NCBI GenBank assembly: GCA_009775225.1
Contig: VSPE01000001.1
Coordinates: forward strand, 62,001 to 126,000
Source of the DNA: Muribaculaceae bacterium
Lineage (GTDB): Bacteria > Bacteroidota > Bacteroidia > Bacteroidales > Muribaculaceae
Reading direction: 5' to 3'
Length of the DNA: 64,000 bases
The notes below the pieces were generated by a model that was not told where the DNA came from, ran no database searches, and saw only the letters and a list, made by a program, of their open reading frames with translations. Position 1 is the first letter of the stretch. Each line of letters begins with the position of its first letter. A program made the position numbers and the translations under genes. This document shows, in pieces, positions 43,056-51,122 of this stretch.

Positions 43056-43106
43056 GATTTTAGCATTTTTTCGAGTGGTTGCAAGCAGCCAAATCTGTCC
43101 ACCGTC
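43056..43106 (-). ncRNA. SAM-II-like riboswitch in the metK leader
   Basis: Read on the minus strand, GGTGG (43103-43099) pairs with CCACT (43078-43074) to form P1. The loop holds GATTTGG and the conserved TTGCAA ahead of the 3' P1 strand, and after it come an A-rich linker and ATGCTAAAATC. GATTT (43095-43091) can pair with AAATC (43060-43056) as a pseudoknot. This order, GATTTG ... CTTGCAACCAC ... AA ... GCTAAA, is that of the SAM-II (metA/SAM_alpha) riboswitch. Location ahead of metK fits. It is about 140 nt from the metK start, farther than usual. Confidence 0.75.
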
Positions 43107-43142
43107 GAGGGCGCGTGTGGCGCACATCGGTTTTTGATGCCG

Positions 43143-43173
43143 CAAAGGTACGATATTTTGGCTGATTTACAAA
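43143..43173 (-). promoter_or_regulatory. Promoter for metK
   Basis: On the minus strand TTTG (43173-43170), exactly 19 bp, TACCTTTG (43150-43143): a perfect match to the Bacteroidetes consensus. The -33 box abuts the stop codon of the preceding acyltransferase gene, so metK can be expressed independently of it. The start point would be near 43138. Confidence 0.85.
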
Positions 43174-44193
43174 TTATAAGCCGAAGAATTTTTTCATCCG
43201 GGGAATCTTTCGTTCGATAAAGCGGGCTACCAGCACCGGCACGTAGATGCCTAAGGCAAGGCTTAGGGCGAAGAGCAGGGTATATACCACATCGGAGTCG
43301 CTGCCGAGACGCGCGTAGAGCACGCGCACGGCCATCTGCACGAAGAGGCCCATGAGGAATATCTGGAAGGTGTAGGCGCTGAAGCTGCCGAAAGCAGTGG
43401 GGCGCAGATTGCATAGCCACAGGCACACGCAGATAGACAATGCTGTTCCCGTGAAGCCGCACAAGGTGTCCATTGTGCGGAAGGATAGCGTGTCGGCGCC
43501 TGTCTCCAGTACGTTGAATATTACGAATAGCACCGAGGCTCCAGCGGCAACATACCAGCGGCCTCCGTAGCGGTCTATTATTTCGTAGCGCCATGCAAGG
43601 ATGCCGGCCACAAAGTAGGGCAGCAGGCGCACGGCGCGGCGCAGCTGGAGCACGTCGGTGTCGACAGGCACGAGCACGTAGAGGGCTATCGAGGCACACA
43701 GCAACCATATAAGGGCGCTGTGGCGCAACAGGAAGCGGTATACCGGGTATACTGCCATGAGTACGACGAGCACCACCACGAACCACATCTCATAGAGCGG
43801 GTTGGAACTTAGCAGGAGTGTGTTTACGATTTCGGTTCCGTCGACGGGGCGGTTGACAAATTGCGACAGGGCGAGCTTGACCCCTAAGGCTATCAGTGTG
43901 AAGAATAGAAACGGGATACCGAGGCGCTTGAATTTCTTGCTCATCACGTCGCGGTAAGAGCTGTCGCGACCCAGGCAGGTGAGACCGAACAGCCAGCCCG
44001 AGATGAATATGAACAGCGGCATGTGGAACGAGTATATTATACGCTCGAGTGTTGCTGCGACCGGGTGGGCGGGGTCGCGGAAGGTGTTTGAGAGGATTAT
44101 GTGTCCCAGAACAACAAGCAGCATGCTGAAGCCTTGCAGCACGGCGAGCCATGCGATGCGTCCCTGTCGGGGTGTTGTGGTGAGTCCTGTCAT
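43174..44193 (-). CDS. Acyltransferase 3 family membrane protein
   Basis: Integral membrane acyltransferase of 339 aa with about ten helices, of the OafA/NodX class that O-acetylates or O-acylates surface sugars. The conserved start WLAVLQGFSMLLVVLGHI carries the family His (in VVLGH) and FHMPLFIFISGWLFG is the second family motif. No sugar-biosynthesis genes are near. It overlaps recQ by 4 bp (ATGA type), an odd pairing with a helicase. Acceptor unknown. Confidence 0.87.
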   Translation of the reverse strand: MTGLTTTPRQGRIAWLAVLQGFSMLLVVLGHIILSNTFRDPAHPVAATLERIIYSFHMPLFIFISGWLFGLTCLGRDSSYRDVMSKKFKRLGIPFLFFTLIALGVKLALSQFVNRPVDGTEIVNTLLLSSNPLYEMWFVVVLVVLMAVYPVYRFLLRHSALIWLLCASIALYVLVPVDTDVLQLRRAVRLLPYFVAGILAWRYEIIDRYGGRWYVAAGASVLFVIFNVLETGADTLSFRTMDTLCGFTGTALSICVCLWLCNLRPTAFGSFSAYTFQIFLMGLFVQMAVRVLYARLGSDSDVVYTLLFALSLALGIYVPVLVARFIERKIPRMKKFFGL

Positions 44194-46340
44194 TGTAGGT
44201 ATGTGTGTTTTGCAGGCTGGAGCACACCCTTGGTGCGGCCTATTGCGCGGGCTATGGCTACCATGCCTGAGCGATAGCGCTCTTTGAGTACGTCGTAGGC
44301 TATGTCGGGGTGGGCCTTTAGTTCGTTAACGATGTCTTCGTATTCCTTGCGGCTTATGATAGTGCCGAAGGTGGTGATTAGGCCCTGCTCGATGAGCTGA
44401 GCGAGGTGGTTGTAGATAGTATCGGTGCTTACGTGCTTTGTTGCGGCGATTTCGCCCACGCCCATGCCTGTGTTGAACAAAATCAGTGTTTCTTTGAGCG
44501 ATGTTCCGGCAGGAGTACCTGCTCCGAGGCCCTCGAACTTGCGTATGGCCGAGAGGAAGCGCTTGCCGTAGGTGGCGGCTTTTTTCTCGCCGACGCCGTT
44601 GACCTGCAGGAACTCGTCGAGGGTGGTCGGGCGGCGCGTGGCCATGTCGAGCAGTGTGGCGTCGCTGAATACGGTGTATGCCGGTTTGCCTTCCTTGCGC
44701 GATATGTCGGTGCGCACGGTCTTGAGCTGCTCCATGAGCTGGTGTACTGGGTCGGCGTTCGTCTCTTCGGGAACTGCCTTTTCTCCTTTTCGACCCTTGG
44801 CATTATACTGCGGTGGCACGTGGGTCGAAAGCTCGATATGTGCGGCTCCTTTCAGGATTTTCATGCCGAATGGCGTGACGCGGAGGTGGTTTGCGTCTTC
44901 GTAGGCTATTTCGAATACGCCGAGCTGTATCATCTGCGAGATGTAGTCGCTCCATTCGGGCTGCGAGAGGTCGGCTCCTGCCCCGAATGTGCGGATTGTG
45001 TCGTAGCCTGCCCGCACAATGTCGGAGCGCCGCTGACCGCGAAGAATGTTTACCAGCGTGAATACGCCTATGGCAGTGCCGCCGGTGCGCATTACGGCGC
45101 TGAGCGCCTTTTGGGCAAGAATGGTGCCGTCGAAGCGCGCTGGCTGATTGCGGCAGATGTCGCAATTGCCGCAGTCGCAGTCGCGCTCCTCGCTGAAGTA
45201 GCTGAGGAGCACTCGGCGCCGGCATACCCTTGCTTCTGCGTATGCCTCCATACGGGCGAGCTTCTCGAGGTTTACGGCAGTGCGGCCCGAGTCCTCGGCG
45301 AAGCTGCGCAGCGTGACGATATCACCGTAGCTGTAGAAGAGTACAGCTTCGGCCGGCAGACCATCGCGGCCGGCGCGTCCAATCTCCTGGTAGTAGCTTT
45401 CAATAGTGCCGGGGAGGTTGTTGTGCACCACCCAGCGGATGTTGCTCTTGTCGATGCCCATGCCGAAGGCCACTGTGGCGCACACCACCTGCACGCTGCC
45501 GTTGAGGAAGGCGCGCATGGAGCGGTCGCGCTCGCCGGCGCTCATGCCCGCGTGATAGCAGGCCGAGCGTATGCCCAGGGCTGTGAGCGCCTTGTGGGTG
45601 CTCTCGGCTCCGGCACGGCTGAGACAGTATGCAATACCGCTGTCCTGCGGATACTTGCGTGACATGTCGGCGATAAAGCGCATGCGCTGCTTGGCGCCTG
45701 GATTGCTGTATGCCCGCAGTGATATGTTCGGGCGGTCGAACGAGCCAATAAGGCAGTAGGGGTCGCGCAGGTGCAGCTGCTGCACAATGTCGTCACGGGT
45801 AAGGCGGTCGGCGGTGGCCGTAAGGGCTATTACAGGAACGTTGGGGAGGCGCTCCTTGATAAGGGAGAGTGCGGTGTAGTCGGGCCTGAAGTCGTGGCCC
45901 CACTGCGAAATGCAGTGGGCCTCGTCGATAGCCACGAGGCTGATGTCGAGACGACTCCAGTAGTCGAAGTTCTGAAGCAGGCCTTCGGGCGATATGTAGA
46001 GTAGCCTAAGCTTTCCTGCGAAGGCTGCATCGGCTACTGTACGGTTGTATGCCTCGTCCTGGTTGGAGTGTATTGCGGCGGCAGGTATGCCGTTGGCTAC
46101 CAGTGCGGTTGTCTGGTCTTGCATGAGCGCGATGAGAGGCGATACCACTATGGCTACGCCCTTGCGTGCCAGCAGTGCCGGCATCTGATAGCACAGCGAC
46201 TTGCCGCCGCCGGTAGGAAGCAGCACCACGGCATCACGGCCTCCGGACACGGCCTCAATCACTTCGTATTGGCCTGGGCGGAAGCTGCGATAGCCATAGA
46301 ATTTGGCCAGGAGTCCGAGAGCTTCTTCCTTGAGAGTCAT
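44190..46340 (-). CDS. recQ: ATP-dependent DNA helicase RecQ
   Basis: 3'-5' DNA helicase of 716 aa used in recombination and repair. Domains: helicase core with LLPTGGGKSLCYQMPAL (motif I), IDEAHCISQWGHDFRPDY (motif II and aromatic loop), zinc region with Cys in CRRRVLLSYF and CDCGNCDIC, RQC winged helix, HRDC domain (about 540-610), and a further C-terminal helix-turn-helix (VGEIAATKHVSTDTIYNHL). Start ATG 46340 is chosen because motif 0 (FRPGQYEVI) follows at normal distance; the longer reading overlaps the nuclease gene. One base separates it from the nuclease stop. Confidence 0.95.
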   Translation of the reverse strand: MTLKEEALGLLAKFYGYRSFRPGQYEVIEAVSGGRDAVVLLPTGGGKSLCYQMPALLARKGVAIVVSPLIALMQDQTTALVANGIPAAAIHSNQDEAYNRTVADAAFAGKLRLLYISPEGLLQNFDYWSRLDISLVAIDEAHCISQWGHDFRPDYTALSLIKERLPNVPVIALTATADRLTRDDIVQQLHLRDPYCLIGSFDRPNISLRAYSNPGAKQRMRFIADMSRKYPQDSGIAYCLSRAGAESTHKALTALGIRSACYHAGMSAGERDRSMRAFLNGSVQVVCATVAFGMGIDKSNIRWVVHNNLPGTIESYYQEIGRAGRDGLPAEAVLFYSYGDIVTLRSFAEDSGRTAVNLEKLARMEAYAEARVCRRRVLLSYFSEERDCDCGNCDICRNQPARFDGTILAQKALSAVMRTGGTAIGVFTLVNILRGQRRSDIVRAGYDTIRTFGAGADLSQPEWSDYISQMIQLGVFEIAYEDANHLRVTPFGMKILKGAAHIELSTHVPPQYNAKGRKGEKAVPEETNADPVHQLMEQLKTVRTDISRKEGKPAYTVFSDATLLDMATRRPTTLDEFLQVNGVGEKKAATYGKRFLSAIRKFEGLGAGTPAGTSLKETLILFNTGMGVGEIAATKHVSTDTIYNHLAQLIEQGLITTFGTIISRKEYEDIVNELKAHPDIAYDVLKERYRSGMVAIARAIGRTKGVLQPAKHTYLQ

Positions 46341-46341
46341 A

Positions 46342-48753
46342 TTATCGGATAAGGACTGTGCGCGAGAAGTCGCCTGCCACGACAATGTATACCTGACCGA
46401 TGCGGAGGCTGTCGAAGGTGTGCCGGCCTTCTGTCATGTGTCCGGCGAAGAGTGTGGTGCCGTCCACGCAGTATATGGCGATGTCGGTTCCGGCGCCTTC
46501 GGCAATGTTCACGAAGAGAGAGCCGCTGTGGCTGTAGGCATCCCATTGGTGACGGTCGGCGGTGGGGTCGTCGACGCCTGTGGAGTTGTCGGTAAGCGAG
46601 AAGTCGTCGAGGAGCCAGCGCTTGCCGGAAAGCTGACGCAGTCGTACGCGTGACTTGCCGGTTGCACCTACGTGTGCGGTATATTCGCGGTAAGAACTTC
46701 CGCTGATAGTGACTTCACCTGCATGCATCCATGTGGAGCCGCCGTCGGTAGAGTATTCGATGGCGAGCTTGCTGTCGGAGTCGGAGCCATAGACGTGACT
46801 CCAGAAGCTTATAGTGCCGATGCCACGGTCGCGGTCTTCTTCCATCTGAACAAGGCCGTCGCCGTCTCTGCCGAGACGTAGGGCCTGTTTGCCGCCGTGA
46901 GCCGCATCGCTGCCGAAGTATATGTCTTCAAGGTACCATTTGCAGGCCGAACCCTGATATTCTTTTGGGTTGTAGCTTATGGCACTACCTGTATAGGGAG
47001 GTTCGAAGTCTTCGAAGAACTCGCTCTGGCTCGATGCGGTGCCTCGGGCGAAGGCATCGTCGAACACGTAGCTGCCGTATGTCGCTGTTATAAATGTCTC
47101 GAAAGTACCGGCAGTGGCGCTGTTGAGGCGCATGTACATGCGGTTTTCATCGGGGTCGAGAGTGATGGCTGTGCCCCAGTCGGTACGGTCAACCGATATC
47201 TGGAAGGGGGAATTTACGCTGACAGTGAAGGGGGCGTCGATAAATTCGGTGCTGATGAGTAGCTCGGCCACCTCGGAGGGTTCGCCGGGAATGGTGGCAA
47301 AAATAAGGTCGCCGTCGTAGAGGAAGTCCACCGAGGGAACCGCGTCGGCTGTACGGACATCCATGTGCACGCTGGTGTAGCTCTGCGATGTGATGCTGTA
47401 GCGGTATTCGTTCGACGGGGTAAGGTCGGTCACGGTATATTGTCCGGCCGATGCGTTCACTTTGCGGGGGTAGCCTTCTATGTTGCCGTCGTCGTCGCTT
47501 ACGTTGAGGGTGTAGTTGCCGTCGGCGTCGGCATCGCCAATGTACACCCACGAAGCGGTGAACGAAGTGGGGGTGATGTTCGTAGGCTCGTTGAGAGGCA
47601 CGCCGCCGGTTGCGCGGCCCGAGAGGTTCACGGTTGCACGGAGTGTCCCGTTCGTTACGGTGAGCACGCCGCTGAAGTCGCCGGTGGAGGCGGGGCGGAA
47701 TGTGACGGTGACGTTGGCGCCGGCATTAGCGGCCGCCGCACTTAGCGTGGCTGGCGACACCGAAAATCCGGTGCCGGAAACGCTTATGTTTGTGTTTGCG
47801 GTAGCGTTGGTGGTGAGGACTTTTATCTGTCGGCTCACAGCTATGCCCGGCGCTGTTACGCCCATGCTTACGGCACTGCCGCTCACGGGCTGGTTCAGTT
47901 CGGGTTCGGGGGCACTTCCTGCGAGAGTCCATTTCTCGCCTGTTTTTGTGCCCCATATATGTTCGGCCAACTCGGGATGGTCGATGAAGGGGTTTCGGTT
48001 GCGCTGTTTTGAGTATACGGCTTCCTGTCGGTCAAGCTCTTTCTTGCTTACGGGGTCCTGTCGGTGCCATTTAAGCAGCAGGTTTATTGCCCAAGAAGAG
48101 AATACGGGGTAGTTGTTTTTTGCCAGCATATCGCTTGACCAGCTGCTGATTTTATTGTTGTATGCGGCGGCCATGTAGAAATAACTGCGTGCAAAGTCGC
48201 CTTTATACTCGTCGTCCGGCTCGAATACACGGCCAGAATATCCCGAGAAAGTGCTGGTACCGCAACGACCGAGTGCCGTAACGCCATTGTGAGTGCCGAG
48301 ATTAGTGCCGTTGGCACATTCGCCGAAAGGATAGTTGCTGCGCTGGCCGTTTACTTTACCGTCGGTAGGGTAGAGGTGGAAGGCGTCGCTGTACATGGGT
48401 TTGCCTTCGTTGAACCAGCTTTTGGGGAATGAGTGTTCGCGGTTGTAGCAGTCGCCTACGTTCTTGTAGTTTCCGCAGCGCTGGCTGCCTGTAGGCCAGT
48501 GCTTTGTAGAGTACATATCCCATATTTTGCCGTCTTCGGGATATACGTCGGATGTTTTATAGAGGTCGTAGAGGCCGTCGTAGCTCACAGTGGTGTGCGA
48601 GCCTACGGTGTTGTGGAGCGCAACGAGGAGGTCGCGTCCGCTTTTGTTTTCACAAGAATTGTAATAGCCGGAAGGCTCGGCGGCAAACGCCGTTGATGCT
48701 GTCGCCGCCATTGCAGCCATCGCGGCTGCCTTGAGGTATTGCAGGAATTGCAT
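46342..48753 (-). CDS. Secreted endonuclease I family protein with type IX-like C-terminus
   Basis: An 803 aa extracellular protein. A signal peptide (about residues 1-24) leads to the endonuclease I domain (about 30-275) with the catalytic His in CYNREHSFPKSWF and the metal-binding Asn in NGQRSNYPFGEC. A segment with a DUF11/CARDB-like style (SGTGFSVSPATLSAAAAN) and a fibronectin type III-like unit follow, then a jelly-roll-like domain (about 585-720), and a C-terminal sorting end (GQVYIVVAGDFSRTVLIR). It probably degrades extracellular DNA or RNA for nutrients. The gene is packed between proA (31 bp) and recQ (1 bp). Confidence 0.88.
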   Translation of the reverse strand: MQFLQYLKAAAMAAMAATASTAFAAEPSGYYNSCENKSGRDLLVALHNTVGSHTTVSYDGLYDLYKTSDVYPEDGKIWDMYSTKHWPTGSQRCGNYKNVGDCYNREHSFPKSWFNEGKPMYSDAFHLYPTDGKVNGQRSNYPFGECANGTNLGTHNGVTALGRCGTSTFSGYSGRVFEPDDEYKGDFARSYFYMAAAYNNKISSWSSDMLAKNNYPVFSSWAINLLLKWHRQDPVSKKELDRQEAVYSKQRNRNPFIDHPELAEHIWGTKTGEKWTLAGSAPEPELNQPVSGSAVSMGVTAPGIAVSRQIKVLTTNATANTNISVSGTGFSVSPATLSAAAANAGANVTVTFRPASTGDFSGVLTVTNGTLRATVNLSGRATGGVPLNEPTNITPTSFTASWVYIGDADADGNYTLNVSDDDGNIEGYPRKVNASAGQYTVTDLTPSNEYRYSITSQSYTSVHMDVRTADAVPSVDFLYDGDLIFATIPGEPSEVAELLISTEFIDAPFTVSVNSPFQISVDRTDWGTAITLDPDENRMYMRLNSATAGTFETFITATYGSYVFDDAFARGTASSQSEFFEDFEPPYTGSAISYNPKEYQGSACKWYLEDIYFGSDAAHGGKQALRLGRDGDGLVQMEEDRDRGIGTISFWSHVYGSDSDSKLAIEYSTDGGSTWMHAGEVTISGSSYREYTAHVGATGKSRVRLRQLSGKRWLLDDFSLTDNSTGVDDPTADRHQWDAYSHSGSLFVNIAEGAGTDIAIYCVDGTTLFAGHMTEGRHTFDSLRIGQVYIVVAGDFSRTVLIR

Positions 48754-48784
48754 GGAGACTGGTATGAAATGTTATAATTGTGGG

Positions 48785-50014
48785 TCAGGAGCGGGTCTGT
48801 CCCGCTCCGGTGATAAGATATTTATAAGTGGTGATTTCGCGCAAAGCCATAGGGCCTCGGGCGTGAAGTTTCTGTGTGGAGATGCCGATTTCGGCGCCGA
48901 AGCCGAACTGGCCGCCGTCGGTGAAGGCTGTCGACACGTTGGCGTACACGCATGCTGCATCTACCGAAGCAAGGAAGCGCTCGGAAGCTTCGATGTTCTC
49001 GGCGATGATGCACTCGCTGTGTTTGGAGCCGTAGCGAGCAATGAAGTCCAGAGCCTCGTCGATGTCGGCCACTGTGTGGAGGGTGAGTTTGTAGTCGAGC
49101 CATTCGCGGCCATAGTCGGCTTCGGAGGCGTGACGCAGGAGCGGGTAAGCGCCTTTGAGTGCGGAGTAGGCCTCGTCGTCGGCATATATTTCCACGTCTT
49201 TGTCGGAGAGGTGGTAGCAGATAGCGGGCAGGTCGCCGAGGCGCGAGCGGTCGACGAGCAGGCAGTCGAGCGAGTTGCAGACGCCGGGGCGGCGTGTCTT
49301 GGCGTTGAATATAATGTCGCGCCCGGTAGCTATATCGCCCGAGGTGTGAAAGTATGTGTGGCATACTCCGGCGCCGGTCTCGATGACGGGTACGAGGGCA
49401 TTGTCGCGCACATAGTCGATGAGGCGGCGGCTTCCGCGCGGTATGAGGAGGTCGATTTCGCCCCTGGCCTTCAGGAGGGTGTCGGCTGCTTCGTGACCGC
49501 CTTCCACGAGCACTGCGGCATCGGCGGGCGCGCCTGCGGCGTCAAGAGCGTCGCGTATGATTTCTATGGCTTTGGCGTCGCTTCGGGCAGCCTCGTGGCC
49601 GCCTTTGAGCACGCAAGCGCTGCCAGCCTTGAAGCATAGCGCGAAGATGTCGAAGATTACGTTGGGGCGAGCTTCGAATATGGCGCCTATTACTCCGAAG
49701 GGAACCGATACCTTGCGGATGAGGAGTCCGTTGGGGCGTTTTATGGAGTCGAGAGTCACGCCTAAGGGAGAGGGCAGTGCGGCTACGGAGCGTATGCCTT
49801 CGGCTATGTCGGCGATGCGCTCGGGAGTGAGCTTAAGGCGGTCGTAGCGCGGGTCGGCGCTGTCCATTGCCATGCAGTCGGCGGCGTTGGCTTCCAAAAG
49901 CTCGGGAGCGCGCGCCGTGAGAGCGTCGGCAACGGCGCGCAGGACGCTGTCGACTTTATCGGAAGCCATGTCTGCAATGGCCGCCGATGCTATGCGGGAG
50001 GTTTGGAATTTCAT
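48785..50014 (-). CDS. proA: Gamma-glutamyl phosphate reductase
   Basis: Second step of proline synthesis, NADPH-dependent reduction of glutamyl-5-phosphate; 409 aa, aldehyde dehydrogenase superfamily. The catalytic Cys lies in RRPGVCNSLDCLLVD (about residue 258), and PFGVIGAIFEARPNV and LKGGHEAARSDA are standard. Start ATG 50014 overlaps the proB stop as ATGA, so translation is coupled. Longer readings into proB are not supported. Confidence 0.96.
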   Translation of the reverse strand: MKFQTSRIASAAIADMASDKVDSVLRAVADALTARAPELLEANAADCMAMDSADPRYDRLKLTPERIADIAEGIRSVAALPSPLGVTLDSIKRPNGLLIRKVSVPFGVIGAIFEARPNVIFDIFALCFKAGSACVLKGGHEAARSDAKAIEIIRDALDAAGAPADAAVLVEGGHEAADTLLKARGEIDLLIPRGSRRLIDYVRDNALVPVIETGAGVCHTYFHTSGDIATGRDIIFNAKTRRPGVCNSLDCLLVDRSRLGDLPAICYHLSDKDVEIYADDEAYSALKGAYPLLRHASEADYGREWLDYKLTLHTVADIDEALDFIARYGSKHSECIIAENIEASERFLASVDAACVYANVSTAFTDGGQFGFGAEIGISTQKLHARGPMALREITTYKYLITGAGQTRS

Positions 50015-51105
50015 TTCGTTGAGTTGTCTACGTATAGGAAATCGGCATGAATGAGAGGGCGCATGCCGGGACGCCCTATTGCCTCGCGTACGCCGGTGGC
50101 GTCGAGTGCCACGCGACCCCATGCTATTATAGTGCCGCGAGAGTCGGCAACAGTCACGATATCGTCGCAGTCGAACTCGCCGGCTACAGCTTCAACGCCC
50201 ACGGCGAGGAGGCTTGCTCCGTGCTTGAGGGCTTCTGCTGCGCCGTCGTTGACGGTGAGCATGCCTTTGGCGAAGGAGTCGCTGTGTGCTATCCATTTCT
50301 TGACGCCGGAGGCGGGGTGGGCCGATGCGGCGAAGAGGGTGTGCGGAACATCGCCGCCGAGGCCTGCCAGCGGGCCTATTACACCTTCGCGCTTGCCGTT
50401 CGCCACTACTACTTCGATGCCTTCGGCCGCCACTCGGCGCGATATGCGGCATTTTGATACCATGCCTCCGCGTCCGAGGCTCGACTTGGATGCGGCTATA
50501 TGCTCCGAGGGGTCGTAGCCAGGCTCCACTCGGGCTATGAGGCGCGATGCAGGGTCGGCGGGGTCGCCGGTGTAGAGACCGTCGATGTTGCTGAGTATTA
50601 TGAGGCGGTCGGCGCTCATCATGGTGGCGATGAGTCCTGACAGCTCGTCATTGTCGGTGAACATCAGCTCGGTGAGCGATACAGTGTCGTTCTCGTTAAC
50701 AATGGGTATCACACCTGCGGCGAGCATGGCGCTCATGCAGTGCTGCTGGTTGAGGTAGTTGACGCGGCGTGCGAAGTTCTCTTTTGTTGCAAGCACCTGG
50801 CCGCAATGTATGCCGTGCTCACGGAAGAATTCGTAGTAACGGTTTATGAGCTTGGCCTGTCCTACGGCGCTGAAAAGCTGCCGTGCCGAAAGGCCATCGA
50901 GGCGTGAACTGTCTACCATGTCGCGCAGCTCGCCGCGGCCCGAGGCGACAGCACCCGACGACACCAGTATCACTTCGATACCGGCGCGTCGCAGTTCGGC
51001 CACCTGGTCGACGATAGAGCTCATGCGGGTGATGTCGAGCATACCGTCGGCGCGGGTGAGTACGTTGCTACCAATCTTTATAACTATTCGCGACGCTTTG
51101 TTCAC
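50011..51105 (-). CDS. proB: Glutamate 5-kinase with PUA domain
   Basis: First committed step of proline synthesis; 364 aa. Amino acid kinase fold with VIKIGSNVLT (phosphate loop), VSSGAVASGR and NENDTVS; the C-terminal third (from about 275) is the PUA domain, with DGAAEALKHGASLLAVGV. In E. coli the enzyme is inhibited by proline. It ends in a 4-bp overlap with proA. It lies 17 bp after dnaX. Confidence 0.96.
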   Translation of the reverse strand: MNKASRIVIKIGSNVLTRADGMLDITRMSSIVDQVAELRRAGIEVILVSSGAVASGRGELRDMVDSSRLDGLSARQLFSAVGQAKLINRYYEFFREHGIHCGQVLATKENFARRVNYLNQQHCMSAMLAAGVIPIVNENDTVSLTELMFTDNDELSGLIATMMSADRLIILSNIDGLYTGDPADPASRLIARVEPGYDPSEHIAASKSSLGRGGMVSKCRISRRVAAEGIEVVVANGKREGVIGPLAGLGGDVPHTLFAASAHPASGVKKWIAHSDSFAKGMLTVNDGAAEALKHGASLLAVGVEAVAGEFDCDDIVTVADSRGTIIAWGRVALDATGVREAIGRPGMRPLIHADFLYVDNSTK

Positions 51106-51122
51106 GATTTTTGTTTGTTCTA

